Origin: Euclidia mi
Taxonomy: Eukaryota; Arthropoda; Insecta; Lepidoptera; Erebidae
Length of the DNA stretch: 64,000 bases
Direction: 5' to 3'
Assembly: GCA_944739405.2 (NCBI GenBank)
Contig: OX123182.2
Location: 14,147,326 to 14,211,325, forward strand
A program made the position numbers and the translations under genes. This document shows, one piece after another, positions 11,474 through 22,734 of the stretch (within the stretch, counting starts at the first letter, position 1; every line of letters begins with the position of its first letter). The notes beneath the pieces were generated by a model, which did no database searches, was not told the origin of the DNA, and saw only the letters and a list, made by a program, of their open reading frames with translations.

Positions 11474-11649
11474 GACTGCCTCGTTGGTCTCGCGGCATAA
11501 ATGTGCGCGTGGGATCGGGAGGTCCCGGGTTCGATTCCTGGGTCGGGCAGTGTTATTGGGTTTTTCTGTCACGAAATTCTCAGTAGCAGCACGGAGTCTG
11601 GAAATGTGCCCGGTACGGCAATAGGCTCGCCCCTTATTACGTGGGACTA
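11474..11649 (+). mobile_element. SINE family 1, tRNA-related head and body
   Basis: The head has an A-box-like TTGGTCTCGCGG and a B box GGTTCGATTCC followed by TGGGTCGGGC, then the body blocks CAGTAGCAGCACGGAGTCTGG and CGGTACGGCAATAGGC. It stops at GTGGGACTA without the usual tail, directly against Helitron helicase sequence. The acceptor stem does not pair, so it is not a tRNA gene. Confidence 0.75.
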
Positions 11650-12082
11650 AAGTATATCTGGCGAAAAGTGGGTGTAGAAGCAGGAGAACTGCCCGAAGCA
11701 GTGTTCATTAAATTTGATGATCAAACTGTGGGCATTAGGGTAAAAGATGCGGAGGGTCTAGTATCAATCACACCAGCATCTGCAACTTTTCAAGCGAATA
11801 AAGATTACGGTGATGTTGAGAGGTTAATGTTTCCGCTAATTTTACGTTGGGCTGTGACTGTTCACAAGCTCCAAGGTACAACATTGGAGAGGGCAGTGAT
11901 AGATCTTGGGAAAAAAAATCGGCAAAGGTCAGATATATGTAGCTTTAAGTCGAGTGAAGAATTTAGATGGTATCGCATTAAGTGATTTAGAGCCATCTAA
12001 GTTATTAATCAGACCACATGACAGCAAAGCACTACAGGAAATGCAACGTCTGAGACAGTTAAATCAAAATTATTTTTTATAA
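11650..12082 (+). pseudogene. C-terminal end of a Helitron Pif1-like helicase
   Basis: Seen: ELPEAVFIKFDD, FPLILRWAVTVHKLQGTTLERAV, then a one-base frameshift in the A-run near 11909 and, in the new frame, IYVALSRVKNLDGIALSDLEPSKL ending at a TAA near 12080. Known: W-A-x-T-x-H-K-x-Q-G-T-T-L and V-A-L-S-R-V are motifs V and VI of Pif1/RecD-type SF1 helicases; this exact ending is typical of the helicase half of the Helitron Rep-helicase. N-terminal Rep and helicase motifs I-IV are missing. It may be the trace of the autonomous Helitron that mobilised the short copies here. Confidence 0.75.
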
Positions 12083-12164
12083 TTAACTAATAAAATTAAA
12101 AAAGACATGATGGAATCATGTTTTTTTATACGTGATTTTTTTCATGAAAGCAGAATTAACGCAG

Positions 12165-12370
12165 TTGAGATGCGATCACTGCGTAGTATGTGTGGGGTGA
12201 GACTGATTGATAGGATTCCGATTTAGGAACCGGCGAGCATGTATAAGAAGAGTAATGAATGTAGAGGAAGCGCGTGAGGTTTGTAAGGATAGAAGTAAGT
12301 GGCGTTCCGTTGTCTCTGCCTACCCCGACGGGAAAAAGGCGTGAGTAAATGTATGTATGTTTTTTTTTCG
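12165..12370 (+). mobile_element. RTE-like LINE, 3' end
   Basis: With one shift it reads RSLRSMCGV and then RNRRACIRRVMNVEEAREVCKDRSKW up to SAYPDGKKA and a stop, followed by an ATGT repeat tail. The same C-terminus is found in reverse at 42499-42696 and, more diverged, at 55240-55640. The codons for the last residues overlap the tail shared with the SINEs. Truncated at the 5' side. Confidence 0.7.
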
Positions 12371-12429
12371 TTCCCTCTCCAATCTTTCTCCTGTTATTTT
12401 CCTATAATTTATCTTGTAAATTGGTTATG

Positions 12430-12740
12430 GATAGTTGAAATGAAATGAAATGAAATGAAATAAATTTATTTTGACTCCACACAAGTTACATACATAAAAA
12501 AAATATAAAGAACAGTCATAAGAACAAAAGAAAAAAGAAATTACATAACAATTACAGTAGAACAAACAGTAATAAAAAAAAGATAACATACTTATACAGA
12601 CAGGAGAAGAAAAAAGTTGTTTAAGGTCAGGTGAGTGTGGTCAAAAAAGGACCTAATTCGGCATGTGCCAGGCGCATAGGTACCTGGCTCCGATTTTCAA
12701 TTAGGCCCTAAGTGACTCACGAAAGAGATATCAGAAAATA
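12430..12740 (-). mobile_element. Probable LINE 3' end with (GAAAT)n tail
   Basis: A GAAAT repeat (about 12437-12461) is followed by AAATTTATTTTGACTCC and a later lower-AT block with GGTGAGTGTGGTC and TAGGCCCTAAGTGACTC. A short repeat at one end of a non-coding block is the usual look of a reversed LINE 3' end. I cannot name the family. Confidence 0.4.
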
Positions 12741-14811
12741 TATAGGTATAAATAGATAGGTAGATACATAATATAAAATAAATAATGTACTAATAGTAAT
12801 AAATTTACGTAAATAAATACCTTATTAAAACATAATACACTTAAATAGTTATAAAGTTTTATAATAAGAGTATACCCATCATCAGTATTTAAGTAACAAA
12901 AACAGTACGGCCATAGCTACTCATAACTGAGTTATGTCTCTAATGTGTGAATTAATGCTTCGGCGCCAGAGTGGCGCGTGAAGGCGTGTGCCGCGTGTGG
13001 TACGGGGGGACACTTGTTTGGCCAGGACGCCAGTCCAGTGGCCGCACTACAGCCGGCGTATCTGCGCGCATATAAAATTTATCACGAGCACGCTTTCAAT
13101 GATTTGATACTCAGCAAGTAAATACATACATATATAAAATAACGCAGAATATAACATTGCTTTGTGAACAAGATAATATGAGACGAAGTACTCAAGACAA
13201 CTTTGGTAAGTGCAGCTTAGTTCGTTATCCGGCAAAGTGTATAGCAGTACATTCATACAAATTTGTGGGCATTTTATTTTAGATGTTGTATAATATACCT
13301 GCGTATGTATGTGCAGTTTCAGATTCACGCAGGATGCCATAAGTACCTAATTGGCTATTAGTTGTCAGGTGTAAACTTGGTGGCTGTCGATCAATGTAGT
13401 AGAATACCTCGGGAGGTGATGCACCTAGGTCACACAAGAGCGAGTACCAGACCCCAAAGGTGAGGTAAACTTTATATATTATCTATTTCGTAAAGACGAG
13501 AGTAGGGACTTCGGGCAGTAATAGGTTATGATGATAGTTCTTAAGAGACAACTTTTTAACCAACTAACAAAACGATCTGTAATTTATTGTACAGTTTAGC
13601 TTAATCCGTATATTGGCCAAATTATATATTTGAAATAATTGCAGTCTAACTGAGTACAAAAAAAGTATTTAAACTTCGTTCTTCTGATTTATACGTCGTG
13701 TCCGTCTGCCATTGTACGAAATGAAATAGTCGATATCGCATTTTCCCTTTCATAAATCAATATAAATTTTATTATTATATTAACGAGAGGAAATGAATAG
13801 CCCTCTGAGAAAAATAATATGTATTAGTTATAAATACCTTAATGTGTTTAAAATAAGTAAATATGAAGCGATTAATACAGCGTAAAAGACGCTTGGCCAT
13901 ACTTGGTTAACAGTAATGATTATGAGAGTCTGGTTTCCCGTGGTGGAGGGGAAGCTAGTCGTGCTACGGACGAGCTAGGTGTACCTGGGGCTGGATGGCT
14001 AAGATCCTGGTGTTACGAAGGTAAAATTTCATTCGTCTTCGACATTCTGATTACAATGCCTATTGTATAAAATTTATTTTATTATTTTGCAACTTCAGTC
14101 TGCGTTTCGAGAGACTAAAAGTGTCTGGTTATAGATTGGTGTAGAAAAGTGTCAATAGTAAAGTCTGTACGTATGATGTGTTATACATGATTATAGGCAA
14201 AATCTTGATTCATCTGTGCCTATTTCGCATGGTCATAACACCATATATATGTATCATATATGTAGCAATTAAATATGATATTTTTTGTACCTATAAGAAT
14301 TGATTGTATTACAAATTTAAGCAAAAGGTTTATTTTTTGTAATCTTACAATATTCTCGCTTGGCCATACAATAAAATAATTAATATATACTGTTTTAGAG
14401 TTTCAGAGGTGCTTCTTCCGTGATATGATCACTGATAATGGTTTTAATAAAAAAAAAATGTAGTTGTTAAAATATAATGGTGATCTTGATAAAAAAAATC
14501 ATTTCTGTTTCTAATTCATCCGTAACAAATTCTGATCCACCTGGGCACAAAATATTTGAATGTTGATATCTTGAAAACTACTTTATAATAAAAACGAGTC
14601 CCTCATTCAAATATTTAATATGTTCTCTGGTATTACTATTTCCATACTTATGAGCATGTATTACAGAGCTGAAAGTGCAATTTAATTATGGCCAGATGAA
14701 TCAGTTATAGAATTAAATAATAATAATAATTCACTTGTTTTGAAGCATACCGTAAAAAAATGGCACTACCCATGTCCTTGAAACATTTTCCAAATTTCAT
14801 AAAATATCCAC
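12741..14811. other. Spacer, no gene recognised
   Basis: Contains a GC-rich patch at about 12955-13065 with overlapping short frames and a less AT-rich patch at 13930-14030. Neither matches a family I know. No repeat partner was seen in the window. Confidence 0.35.
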
Positions 14812-14905
14812 ATAACTGTTATGACTGGGATTTGAACACTCGCCTTCAGAACGTAAAGCGGATGTATTATCCATACGGCCATCGCCTTGTTGCCAGTTAT
14901 TGGCA
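14812..14905 (-). mobile_element. tRNA-headed SINE remnant
   Basis: On the minus strand the block GGCCGTATGGATAATACATC is followed about 30 bases later by TGTTCAAATCCC, resembling A and B boxes of RNA polymerase III. No paired acceptor stem is present. Confidence 0.4.
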
Positions 14906-15119
14906 AATTTAGCGAACACTTGACAGAGTGTTTACGTCATCTAACTTAAAACTTTCATTTCCAAATAATGAAATAGTCTTCAAACCTTTTTGTTAATTAT
15001 TATGTTTGACGGTCAGCCAGTTTGTCGTGTAGACGTCAGTAGTCCTTGACGACGGTAGTGATGACAAGTTGACATGACACCGGCCGTCACAATTATTATT
15101 CATATGAATTTCAGCCTTA

Positions 15120-15341
15120 AGGATAGGTGAAAGTAAATAAAAAAATGCTCATAAACTAAAAACTGCTGGGCCTTCATAAATCATATTTTTATGGGACCAA
15201 TCCGACACTATTGCGCATCAAACAAAAAAAGAATTACGTAAATCGGTTCAGAAACCTCGGCGAAATCGGTGTACATACATCGAAAAAAAAATATACCGGC
15301 CGAATTGAGAACCTCCTCCTTTTTTTTTTGTTTGAAGTCGG
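15120..15341 (-). mobile_element. 3' untranslated end of the retroelement below
   Basis: On the minus strand the stop codon is followed by AACCGACTTCAAACAAAAAA, GGAGGAGGTTCTCAATTCGG and TTTCGCCGAGGTTTCTGAAC. The first blocks recur as a fragment at 26840-26892. This ending is common in lepidopteran genomes. Confidence 0.55.
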
Positions 15342-15637
15342 TTAAAAATTAAATTCCTCCGCAACGCTTTCGAGCGGTAGCGTGCGCAGAAGGCTGGCAG
15401 CATTGCCACGTTGAATGGCAATGCTTATTCTCTCAGCGAGATATAAACCAGCCCTCTGCTCACGGGAAACATCGATCAGCCTTCTGGCGATTTCTTTGTA
15501 TAATGCGCGTGCACTAGGGCCCCATGGCCCCAGCGTTTCGACCCCAAACGGCTCAAAAACGTAATTACCAGCCAGGTTTCCGTATTTGCACCGTTTGAGG
15601 GTTTCCGCCGAAGCAGCAGCAGCGCCAGCATCATCAA
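15342..15637 (-). pseudogene. C-terminal fragment of a retroelement polyprotein
   Basis: The minus frame reads GNYVFEPFGVETLGPWGPSA, then IARRLIDVSREQRAGLYLAE and RISIAIQRGNAASLL before the stop at 15342-15344. The GVETLGP and QRGNAAS signatures mark the C-terminus of a group of invertebrate retroelement proteins that I recognise by pattern but cannot name with certainty. About 97 codons are preserved without a stop; the RT domain is missing because the copy is 5' truncated. Confidence 0.55.
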
Positions 15638-15702
15638 AATATTATTTAAATATTTCTAATAAAAATTTGAAAATTCTAGAAACTTCAAAAAGGAATGGAC
15701 AG

Positions 15703-15940
15703 ACTGCCTAGTTCGTCTCGCGACATATATGTGCGCGTGGGATTGAGAGGTCTCGGGTTCGATTCCCGGGTCGGGCAAAGTGTTATTGAGTTTTTACGTT
15801 AAGAAATTCTCAGTAGCAGCACGGAGTCTGGTAATGTGCCCGGTACGGCAATAGGCTCGCCCCCTATTACGTGGGACCTAAAAATTAATGGAAAATGTGG
15901 GTGTAATATTACACCTCTGCCTACCCCTTTAGGGATCTAT
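15703..15940 (+). mobile_element. SINE family 1
   Basis: tRNA-related head with B box GGTTCGATTCCCGGGTC, body with CAGTAGCAGCACGGAGTCTGG and CGGTACGGCAATAGGC, then GTGGGTGTAATATTACACC and CTCTGCCTACCCCTTTAGGG. It ends soon after the tail block. Confidence 0.8.
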
Positions 15941-15984
15941 TTGAATTGCACAATGATGATAATGGTGACTTCAAAGACGTAAAT

Positions 15985-16295
15985 CATGCGGTAATGCCAT
16001 GATTTGTCGATTATTAATGAGACCAAGTCTATTAGCTCTCTGCTCAAAGGACTCATTCGCTAGACGCTCTTGGATCTTACCGAGTCTAGAGTTATAATGT
16101 TTAAGAGTTTCTTGACGTTAACGTGATTTCATATATGCTTTCCTGGCCAACAAACGTTTTTCAGAATCTTTAATAGTCTCACAAGAACGTAAAACTGTGT
16201 CCCGAAGAGCATTTTTACAGAGACGACTACTTTTATCCGTTCCCGTTTCTTGAGATCTATATTTTAAGGCGCGCAGCACCTTTTGTAGGTCTTCC
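15985..16295 (-). pseudogene. Charged open-frame remnant, probably transposon-derived
   Basis: The minus strand reads RLCKNALRDTVLRSCETIKD, KRLLARKAYMKSR, one stop, and IQERLANESFEQRANRLGLI. Such E-S-x-E-Q-R-A-x-R-L heptads occur in the basic leader of helicase-type transposon proteins, but this is inference. No other domain is visible. Confidence 0.35.
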
Positions 16296-16338
16296 TATAA
16301 CTAGTTGACAATACAACAATAGGTTCATAAAAAGTATT

Positions 16339-16857
16339 AAATAAAAATAACTACGTTAAAAACAACCGACTTCAAAAACGAAAAAGTGAAAAATAATAAA
16401 GATATAACATTAATTAAATACTACCTATTATTTATATGAGCTATTTACTAATTGGTTTGAAGGCGGTGCCAAATCAAATTTCAAAAGCCTTTAAATTAAA
16501 GAAGGCATTTCATAATTCACATGAATTCACATTCTGTTCAATACATTTTCGTATTATTTTTTTTCATTATTCTTCGTATGAACTGAAGCTGCTTATAATA
16601 TTAAGATCAAATTGCTCTTTATTAGGTTTATTTATGCATCTTTATCTTTATAGTAGTCATTTCATTGTATTAATTTGCTCGTATTAATTTAAGTTTTTAA
16701 AATATTATTATTGGTATAAGGCTTGGCACCGACATCAAACCTATTAGTAAATAGCACATATAAATAATAGGTAGTAGTTAATTAATGTTAAATCTTTATT
16801 ATTTTTCACTTTTTCGTTTTTGAAGTCGGTTGTTTTTAACGTAGTTATTTTTATTTT
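16339..16857. mobile_element. Foldback element with about 132-bp inverted arms
   Basis: Left arm about 16339-16470 and right arm about 16725-16857 are near-perfect inverted copies (shared words: TAACTACGTTAAAAAC, AACCGACTTCAAAAACG, TATTATTTATATG, GTGCC). The centre is AT-rich without coding signal. The arms include the AACCGACTTC word also seen in the LINE ending at 15340. No clear target duplication is seen. Confidence 0.65.
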
Positions 16858-17588
16858 TTTTACCCGTTAGCCATGAGGCATTGATGAGGTTTTGAAGCTT
16901 TGAATATTGTCGCTTACTATGTATTGCTGAAGACCGAGCAAATTTAAGCAGTTAACAGGCTTATGATGATGATGATGTAACAAGTGCCGAATAAGCTGTT
17001 AATCGAAGCTAATATAATGCTAAATGGGATTAGAGTAGAATATGGAACTATGGAGACACAAGTTGCACCTATATGGCCATAGGATCACTGGGTTACAAAT
17101 TCACTTATCACCTGTGAATGACTGACTTGGGCAGTGATGCCTGCGCCAGTGAGGTCTGCCACTGTTATGTTGATAGTACAACCTATCGATATTGTACGGT
17201 TTACAAAAAAACTTACAAAAAAGTGGTTTAATGTTCGCGATTGAGATGCATAATGTTTACTCTATAAGATTTGTAACTTAAATCCATAAAAATGTCATAC
17301 ACTATAGTCTAAAACTTCGTTTATAATATCACAGAATATAAAAAAATCTAATGAATTATTCAATTTTGATATGATAGAGATAGAGACGCAAACATACTTT
17401 CATTCACTTTAAATTGAATTATTCTGTGAAGATTTTTGCATTGAAATGTAACAATTTCATTTCGATGTTACCGATATTGTGCTACGGGTAAAAGGACCAT
17501 GGGCGGAATCGTCCCCAACCATCAACAAAAATGAATTGTAGCTCAATTGACACATCTTGGCAAGATGTAATTTTTTTACTATGGGGAC

Positions 17589-17745
17589 TGTTGAATATAG
17601 TAAACCTTAACTTAACAGATTATGAGTTGCAACACTATTGTATTGCGTGTCACCTCACTATAGAATATAGATTTGTACTCTGTGGAATCTTTTCAATAAA
17701 ACCACGTTATTAAAATTTCGCTTGCTTTTTTAATTAATAATTACA
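17589..17745 (+). repeat. Probable LTR of a copia element
   Basis: Starts TGTTGAATATAG and ends TAATTACA (TG...CA). It contains an AATAAA signal near 17696 and is followed two bases later by AGGTTATGGCCCCAGG, similar to the primer-binding site of copia elements, which use an internal part of initiator tRNA-Met. The length, about 157 bp, fits the short copia LTRs. The partner LTR is absent, so this rests on one copy. Confidence 0.55.
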
Positions 17746-17920
17746 TCAGGTTATGGCCCCAGGCCACCTGATTGTTTTCAAATTATTAATAAATACAACG
17801 AAAGTAATAAAATAATCATCGAATCAGTAATAACAGTAGTTCCGTAAAGTCATAACCTAAAAGTCGACGTGTGCTCGGTGTGCTTTCTGCTTTTTGCAAT
17901 CACTTCATCAGCAAAGCAAA

Positions 17921-18155
17921 ATGTCTTCTACAAACACGATGGCATTGATTGAAAAACTGACGGGAAGAGAGAACTATCCAACGTGGAGATTTGCCGTTCA
18001 AACATATCGTGAACACGAGGATTTGTGGCATTGTGTCACAGCAGAAGAAACAGTTGACACCAAACTTGACACAAAAGCTAAGTCTAAAATCATTTAGTAC
18101 ATCCCATTAACTATGTACACATCCAAGAGGCTAAATATGATAATATGTATGTACT
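17921..18155 (+). pseudogene. Copia gag N-terminus
   Basis: Reads MALIEKLTGRENYPTWRFAV, QTYREHEDLWHCV and KLDTKAKSKII, then a stop at 18095 caused by a one-base change; the next frame continues with PINYVHIQEA-like codons. Known: L-x-G-x-x-N-Y-x-x-W at the start, W near residue 40 and the A-R/K-x-x-I repeat are the UBN2/gag signature of Ty1/copia elements. It lies about 175 bp after the LTR and PBS, in the right order. The rest of gag and all of pol are missing. Confidence 0.75.
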
Positions 18156-19509
18156 TGTTGTATTAATAATGTGAAGCCGTCAGCACTCTCGTCTTTGTTA
18201 AATGTCAAGTTGAGATCAAAGTGAAGCCATAATAGAAGAATGTTGAATGGGACCCACTTTGACACATGAGGTGTCGTACATCTGAAAGAGCTTTTATTGA
18301 ATTTGCCAATATTTTGTGTGTATGTACGAAATGAAACATACCTGAATAATTTTTTATGTTGATGATAGAAAAGACAGTCGTATAAATAATCTTAGTTTTT
18401 TTTTAGTTAGGATTGAATTAAAATGGCCAGCCTAAGAGTGGCCGACTAAGTGAAGAACTATTTTTTGTCCGTCATAATTTGTTAGTCTCATTATGATAAA
18501 AAATTTACACCAACAGTATAGTGGTAACAGCGGTCGCCTCGTCGTAACAAGAAACACGGGACAACACTTTGTGATACATATTTTTGATTTCGAATCTTAG
18601 AGCTCTTTGGATCTTTTGCTTGAATGTTATAAAGCGAAAAAGACTTGTTCCTTGTTGCCTTCAAAAAGAAAATATAAAATATTTTTATACACATCACTTC
18701 ATCGCTGGAAAATGGGCTACTCTCCTGATTGCAAGCAGTCACTCATTCACATGGTACTGTAATATTTTAGAAAGAATTCCAAACGACAAGCGATAACACT
18801 AATGCTGCGAGATACGTTGATATTGCAGGTGATTCTGTTGTGTAGTATTAAAGTTAATTTAGCCTATTTCCCTCTTGTTCACTTCGATAAAACTAAAAAG
18901 AGATGGAACATTCTTGGGTTAAATTTCAAAAAAATAGATTTTAGGTGACTTCTCGAACACTGCAATCATTAAAGTGCGTGCAACCTTAATGATCGCCGAA
19001 TAGGTACGTTTAATTTGACGTATCTATTTTATCACCTTTCTTTTACACATCTCATATTGATTGTTTTTAAATGGCAGCAGTAGATTGCCTAAAGTTTAGC
19101 TAGTCTGACAAGAAAACAACATTAGTGAAAATACGAAAAGTGCTATCGCAAATTAAAATTACATAATATAGCAACTATCGATACCATCACAAAACTTTAG
19201 TGGTGCATAATCCTCTAGTCGGCCATTGAATGTTCTCGAACTTACAGTACAATGCTTCAAACGGTTGAAGTGCTCAGAGTTTACCGCAGTTTACAACTGT
19301 CTCATGCATACCTTATTAGGTCTCTGAGCGGTCAAAGAGCTTCCTAACTAGACTCCAAACAATACGATTACGAGTAGAAAATTTCAGTAACTTTGCAATA
19401 CATTGATACTTATCGCAGTTACGGTACAACTACACTTCTAGAGCAAAAGACGACAATATCAATTCGCATTGATGTAGTTATTTAGACGTAGACGGACGAT
19501 TAATTAGAT
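18156..19509. other. Spacer with a short tRNA-like SINE trace
   Basis: At 18510-18600 the words AGTATAGTGGTAACAGCGGTC and ACACGGGACAACACTTTGTG match in part the SINE at 42943. The rest shows nothing I can support. Confidence 0.35.
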
Positions 19510-19772
19510 GACCCGGTGGCGTAGCGGGAGTGTAAAACGACTGCCACGCCGAAGATCGCGGGTTCGATTCCCGCTCAAGTCAAACATTTGTGTGCAGGAA
19601 AATGGATGTTTGTCTTGGTCTAGGAGTTTCTGTGGATAATACGTATATTATATTTACAAAAAAAAGTATATAAGTATGTTTATCCAGTGTCTAGTACCCT
19701 TGGTACAAGCTTCTGCTTAGTTTGGGACTAGATGGTGTTGTGTGAATGTGGTAGAATATTATTATTATTATT
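19510..19772 (+). mobile_element. SINE family 3, full-length copy
   Basis: The head has A box GGTGGCGTAGCGGGAGTG and B box GGGTTCGATTCCCGCTC; the body has AAATGGATGTTTGTCTTGG, TACCCTTGGTACAAGC and GGGACTAGATGGTGTTGTG; it ends in an ATT repeat. Two other copies are at 28247 and 54735. Confidence 0.85.
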
Positions 19773-20129
19773 TGCTTTGCGATAGTTTCTTCTAAAAAAT
19801 CCCTTAGAATAGTATTGAAAAAGAGATTCATTACCTACCTATAGCATTGGAGAGGCTTATATCAAAGAGTGGACTGTGGCAGGCTGATGATGATGTTGAT
19901 GATGATGATCTATAGGATTAGCCCGTGGTTTTTTCTATATTGCATTGATAGGAGAGTGTAGATATCTTTTCCTCATTTCATTTTACTCCTTGTCTACTAG
20001 TTTTACTTTTTATTTCGGTTTGACGTCAACTGGTTTCAATAATTGCCATGCTAAATTAATTTAAAAATAATCACAGATGTTTAACCGTGAAAGCGTGCCA
20101 GACAGACTTTCGTATGTCTAATACTATAT
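19773..20129. other. Spacer with a GATGAT-ending SINE tail
   Basis: At 19868-19915 AGTGGACTGTGGCAGGCTG and a GATGATGTT repeat resemble the 3' end of SINE family 4. Otherwise nothing recognised. Confidence 0.35.
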
Positions 20130-20275
20130 TGTAGGAACCAGGAGGCCCTTAGCATGCCCGCACATTTTATTTTAATTTAACTGTTTTTCCTATAATATCT
20201 TGCGTCCAATAGTTTTAACTGTACGTTATCTGTCAGTCAGTCAGTAACGCAAGAACTTTTTATACACAGATTTAA
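20130..20275 (+). repeat. Dispersed repeat with GTCAGTCAGTCAGTAA motif
   Basis: Ends with TGTCAGTCAGTCAGTAACGC and AAGAACTTTTTATAC. The same ending is at 20885-20935 and 53705-53755. It resembles the 3' end of a retroelement, but I cannot name it. Confidence 0.45.
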
Positions 20276-20739
20276 TAAAATAATTTACTGAAAAGTGTCA
20301 TTTTATTTTCGTGTCCAGTACCAAGTACAAACCACGAGTGATTTTTTACCCCACACTCCGTTCCCCAAACAGCCAGCTGTTCTGTGTAAAATATTTTAAA
20401 AGAACCTCTATTTAGTCCACCGGTACACGAGGTGGGCTTGTTCGAACGTTTAAACAAAATACAATGGCGTTTGTTCATGGGTACAAAACACTCGGTTTTG
20501 TTGTATGGCCTTTGTGGCATATTTTATTTTCACTCTGTTTCAAGCTTTTGGAGTTCTTTTTTAAGTTTACGTCGTTATGTTTGCTGTTGCTAGGGTCGTA
20601 ACTACATTTGTGTACTGATACAATAATTTTGTAATGTAGTAACTAGAAATTGAGTTTCAGTTCGTCTAAATACGTATATCTAAACGTGGTACGTATATCA
20701 AAACGTGGTACAAGACATTATAATGAAACTAGAGGACGC
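20276..20739. other. Unassigned, with an 82-codon minus-strand frame
   Basis: The minus frame 20520-20272 is free of stops but has no domain that I know. The plus strand also has open stretches there. Treated as unassigned. Confidence 0.3.
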
Positions 20740-20935
20740 CAGCAGCTACGCCAGCATTTTTTTTAAATTTACCCATTTTGGCTGATCCCGTGGGAATTTC
20801 GGGAAATTCCTTCTTAGTGCACCCCTATGGTCGCCAAGGAACATGCATCCAAATTTCAGCTTCTTGCACCCAATAGTTTCGGCTGTAGCGTGTCAGTCAG
20901 TCAGTAAATAACGCAAGGATTTTATATATTAAGAT
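20740..20935 (+). repeat. Dispersed repeat, second copy with GTCAGTCAGTCAGTAA
   Basis: Contains GGGAATTTCGGGAAATTCC, CACCCCTATGGTCGCCAAGG and TGTCAGTCAGTCAGTAAATA, ending with AACGCAAGGATTTTATATA. It is longer than the copy at 20130 and shares its end. Confidence 0.5.
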
Positions 20936-22042
20936 TATCATATGATAAAGATTTTTCTTGGATCAAATTCACGACCAACGTAGTAGTCAGTTACTTAGCA
21001 CCAGTCAAACAGGATAGTCATTGATTGAACAGCTGCTCTTTCATGCGCATTACTTGGCTCGTCTTGGCGGTGGCACCACCGTACCTACTCCCAGATATAG
21101 GCTAGAAAGAAGTTAAACTTGGTTCTTCCATTATCCTACTGAAGAAACAGAAACTCGAACACTGATACGCTATGACGATAGTAAAATATTCGAATCGTAA
21201 CTCAAGATAGAGAGGGGCATCACGCGTTAGGCAGGGGAGGGAGGGAGATAAATAAATAAAATTTATTGCCGCTCGGAACAAATTCACTAGTTTTATTACT
21301 GAATTTCGATTCGGACCGTGAAATAAGTGTCGTTTTATTAAAACGAAGCTCTTTTCACTTATTTCAATGTCTTTTGTTAAATTATTTTAAATGCAATTTT
21401 AAATTGTCATTGGCATATTTTATATCAAGTTTGGGTAGCATGCGATCTCATCATATTATTTTGTTGCAGTATCTCATCTGTAAGTACCTAACTATTAAAA
21501 ACTGCGTGGCATGTCTGGGTTTCAAAGTTGGCCCTCAAGCATTTCTCAAATACCCAGTCTCTATTCTATGAGTCATATATTATTTAATTTATTTGTATCA
21601 AAACTAGACAATTCACGCACTAGGAATAAGTCCTGAATCGCGGGTGAATTCAAAAACATTCAATCAACACTCACACTAAATAACCAGAATTCAAACAAAT
21701 ATTTGTCAAAGATTGACGAGATGACAAAGTCCATCTCAAAACCAAAACTCAGTTGAGTTATGAACAACCTCTCCTGAATTATTTTATTAAAATAATTCAC
21801 TAATTCTTCTCCTGTGCGAAAAAAAGAACTCAAGCGCTCTCACTCGTCAAGAAAAATGCAAAAGCAAGAATGAAATCCTAAAAGGCACTATGACATCATT
21901 GTACGTAATAATATTGATGAAATCCAGTTTACCTTAAATCCAGTATACTATCACATGGTTAATAACAATAGCATAAGTTCAAAATAAATTATCTTGTAGA
22001 ATATTTTAAATTCTTCATAAACATTATTTTCATAATGAGCTT
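20936..22042. other. Spacer, no gene recognised
   Basis: AT-rich with short open frames only. Nothing matches another part of the window. Confidence 0.4.
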
Positions 22043-22734
22043 TTAAGGCTGTCTCACACGGCGACTTTTTACAGCAATGCAGTGGCAATGCAAAATGACT
22101 GCCACACGTTTACGATGGTATTATTGACAGTTACTTATACAAGTTAAAAACACGATCCTGAATCGCTACAAAAGTAATGCTTCGCTTGAGTAGTGAAACA
22201 GGTGCGGTGAAACATGACTTTCACGACGTTAATTGCATCATCATCATCAGCCTGCCATAGACCAATGCTATAATTATATAGGTCTCTCCAATGGCACGCC
22301 ACTGAGCTTTTTAATTAGATAGAGAAGTATATTTTTATGTGTGCGCTATAGTAACAACAAAGGAGATACAGATTTTAGAAAAGCAGCTATAATTTAGTGT
22401 TTGAAAATATTCTCATAGTTTGTTAGTACTTTAAACATTATAGTACACCATATTTTATAATGTTTAAAGAACTAACAAATTACGAGAATATTTTCAAACA
22501 CAGGTGATATATTAGCAACCAAGCATATAAGTATCGATACAGAAGCGATGCAGTGACACTTTTGTAGCTATTCAGAAAATAAATAAAAGCACTACGAAAG
22601 ATATTTTTCAATTAACGTAACGTTCATATTCTCACAGGTCTAAAAGACAACGTGCGTTACAATCGCGACAGAAGCGGCACATAAAACTCTCTACCACCCT
22701 ACTGAAAAATGTCACTGTGTGCGACGACCTTTAA
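22043..22734. mobile_element. Degenerate MITE with nested foldback
   Basis: The ends are diverged inverted repeats: TTAAGGCTGTCTCACACGGC on the left and, reversed, TTAAAGGTCGTCGCACACAG on the right, both followed by a GAC-TTTTT-CAG block. Further in, GAATCGCTACAAAAGT (near 22163) is opposed by ACTTTTGTAGCTATTC (near 22558). A SINE-like piece (CATCATCATCATCAGCCTG near 22228) and a palindrome (22397-22501) sit inside. The TTAA-like flanks are uncertain. Confidence 0.5.
22397..22501. repeat. 105-bp palindrome
   Basis: Left arm starts GTGTTTGAAAATATTCTC and continues to TTTAAACATTATA; the right arm is its reverse complement with a few mismatches, ending GAGAATATTTTCAAACAC. Arms are about 47 bp and the loop about 10 bp. 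Confidence 0.8.

Noticed and set aside
20272..20520. 82-codon minus-strand frame as a gene
   Set aside because: No recognised domain, no splice or start evidence, and the other strand is also partly open.
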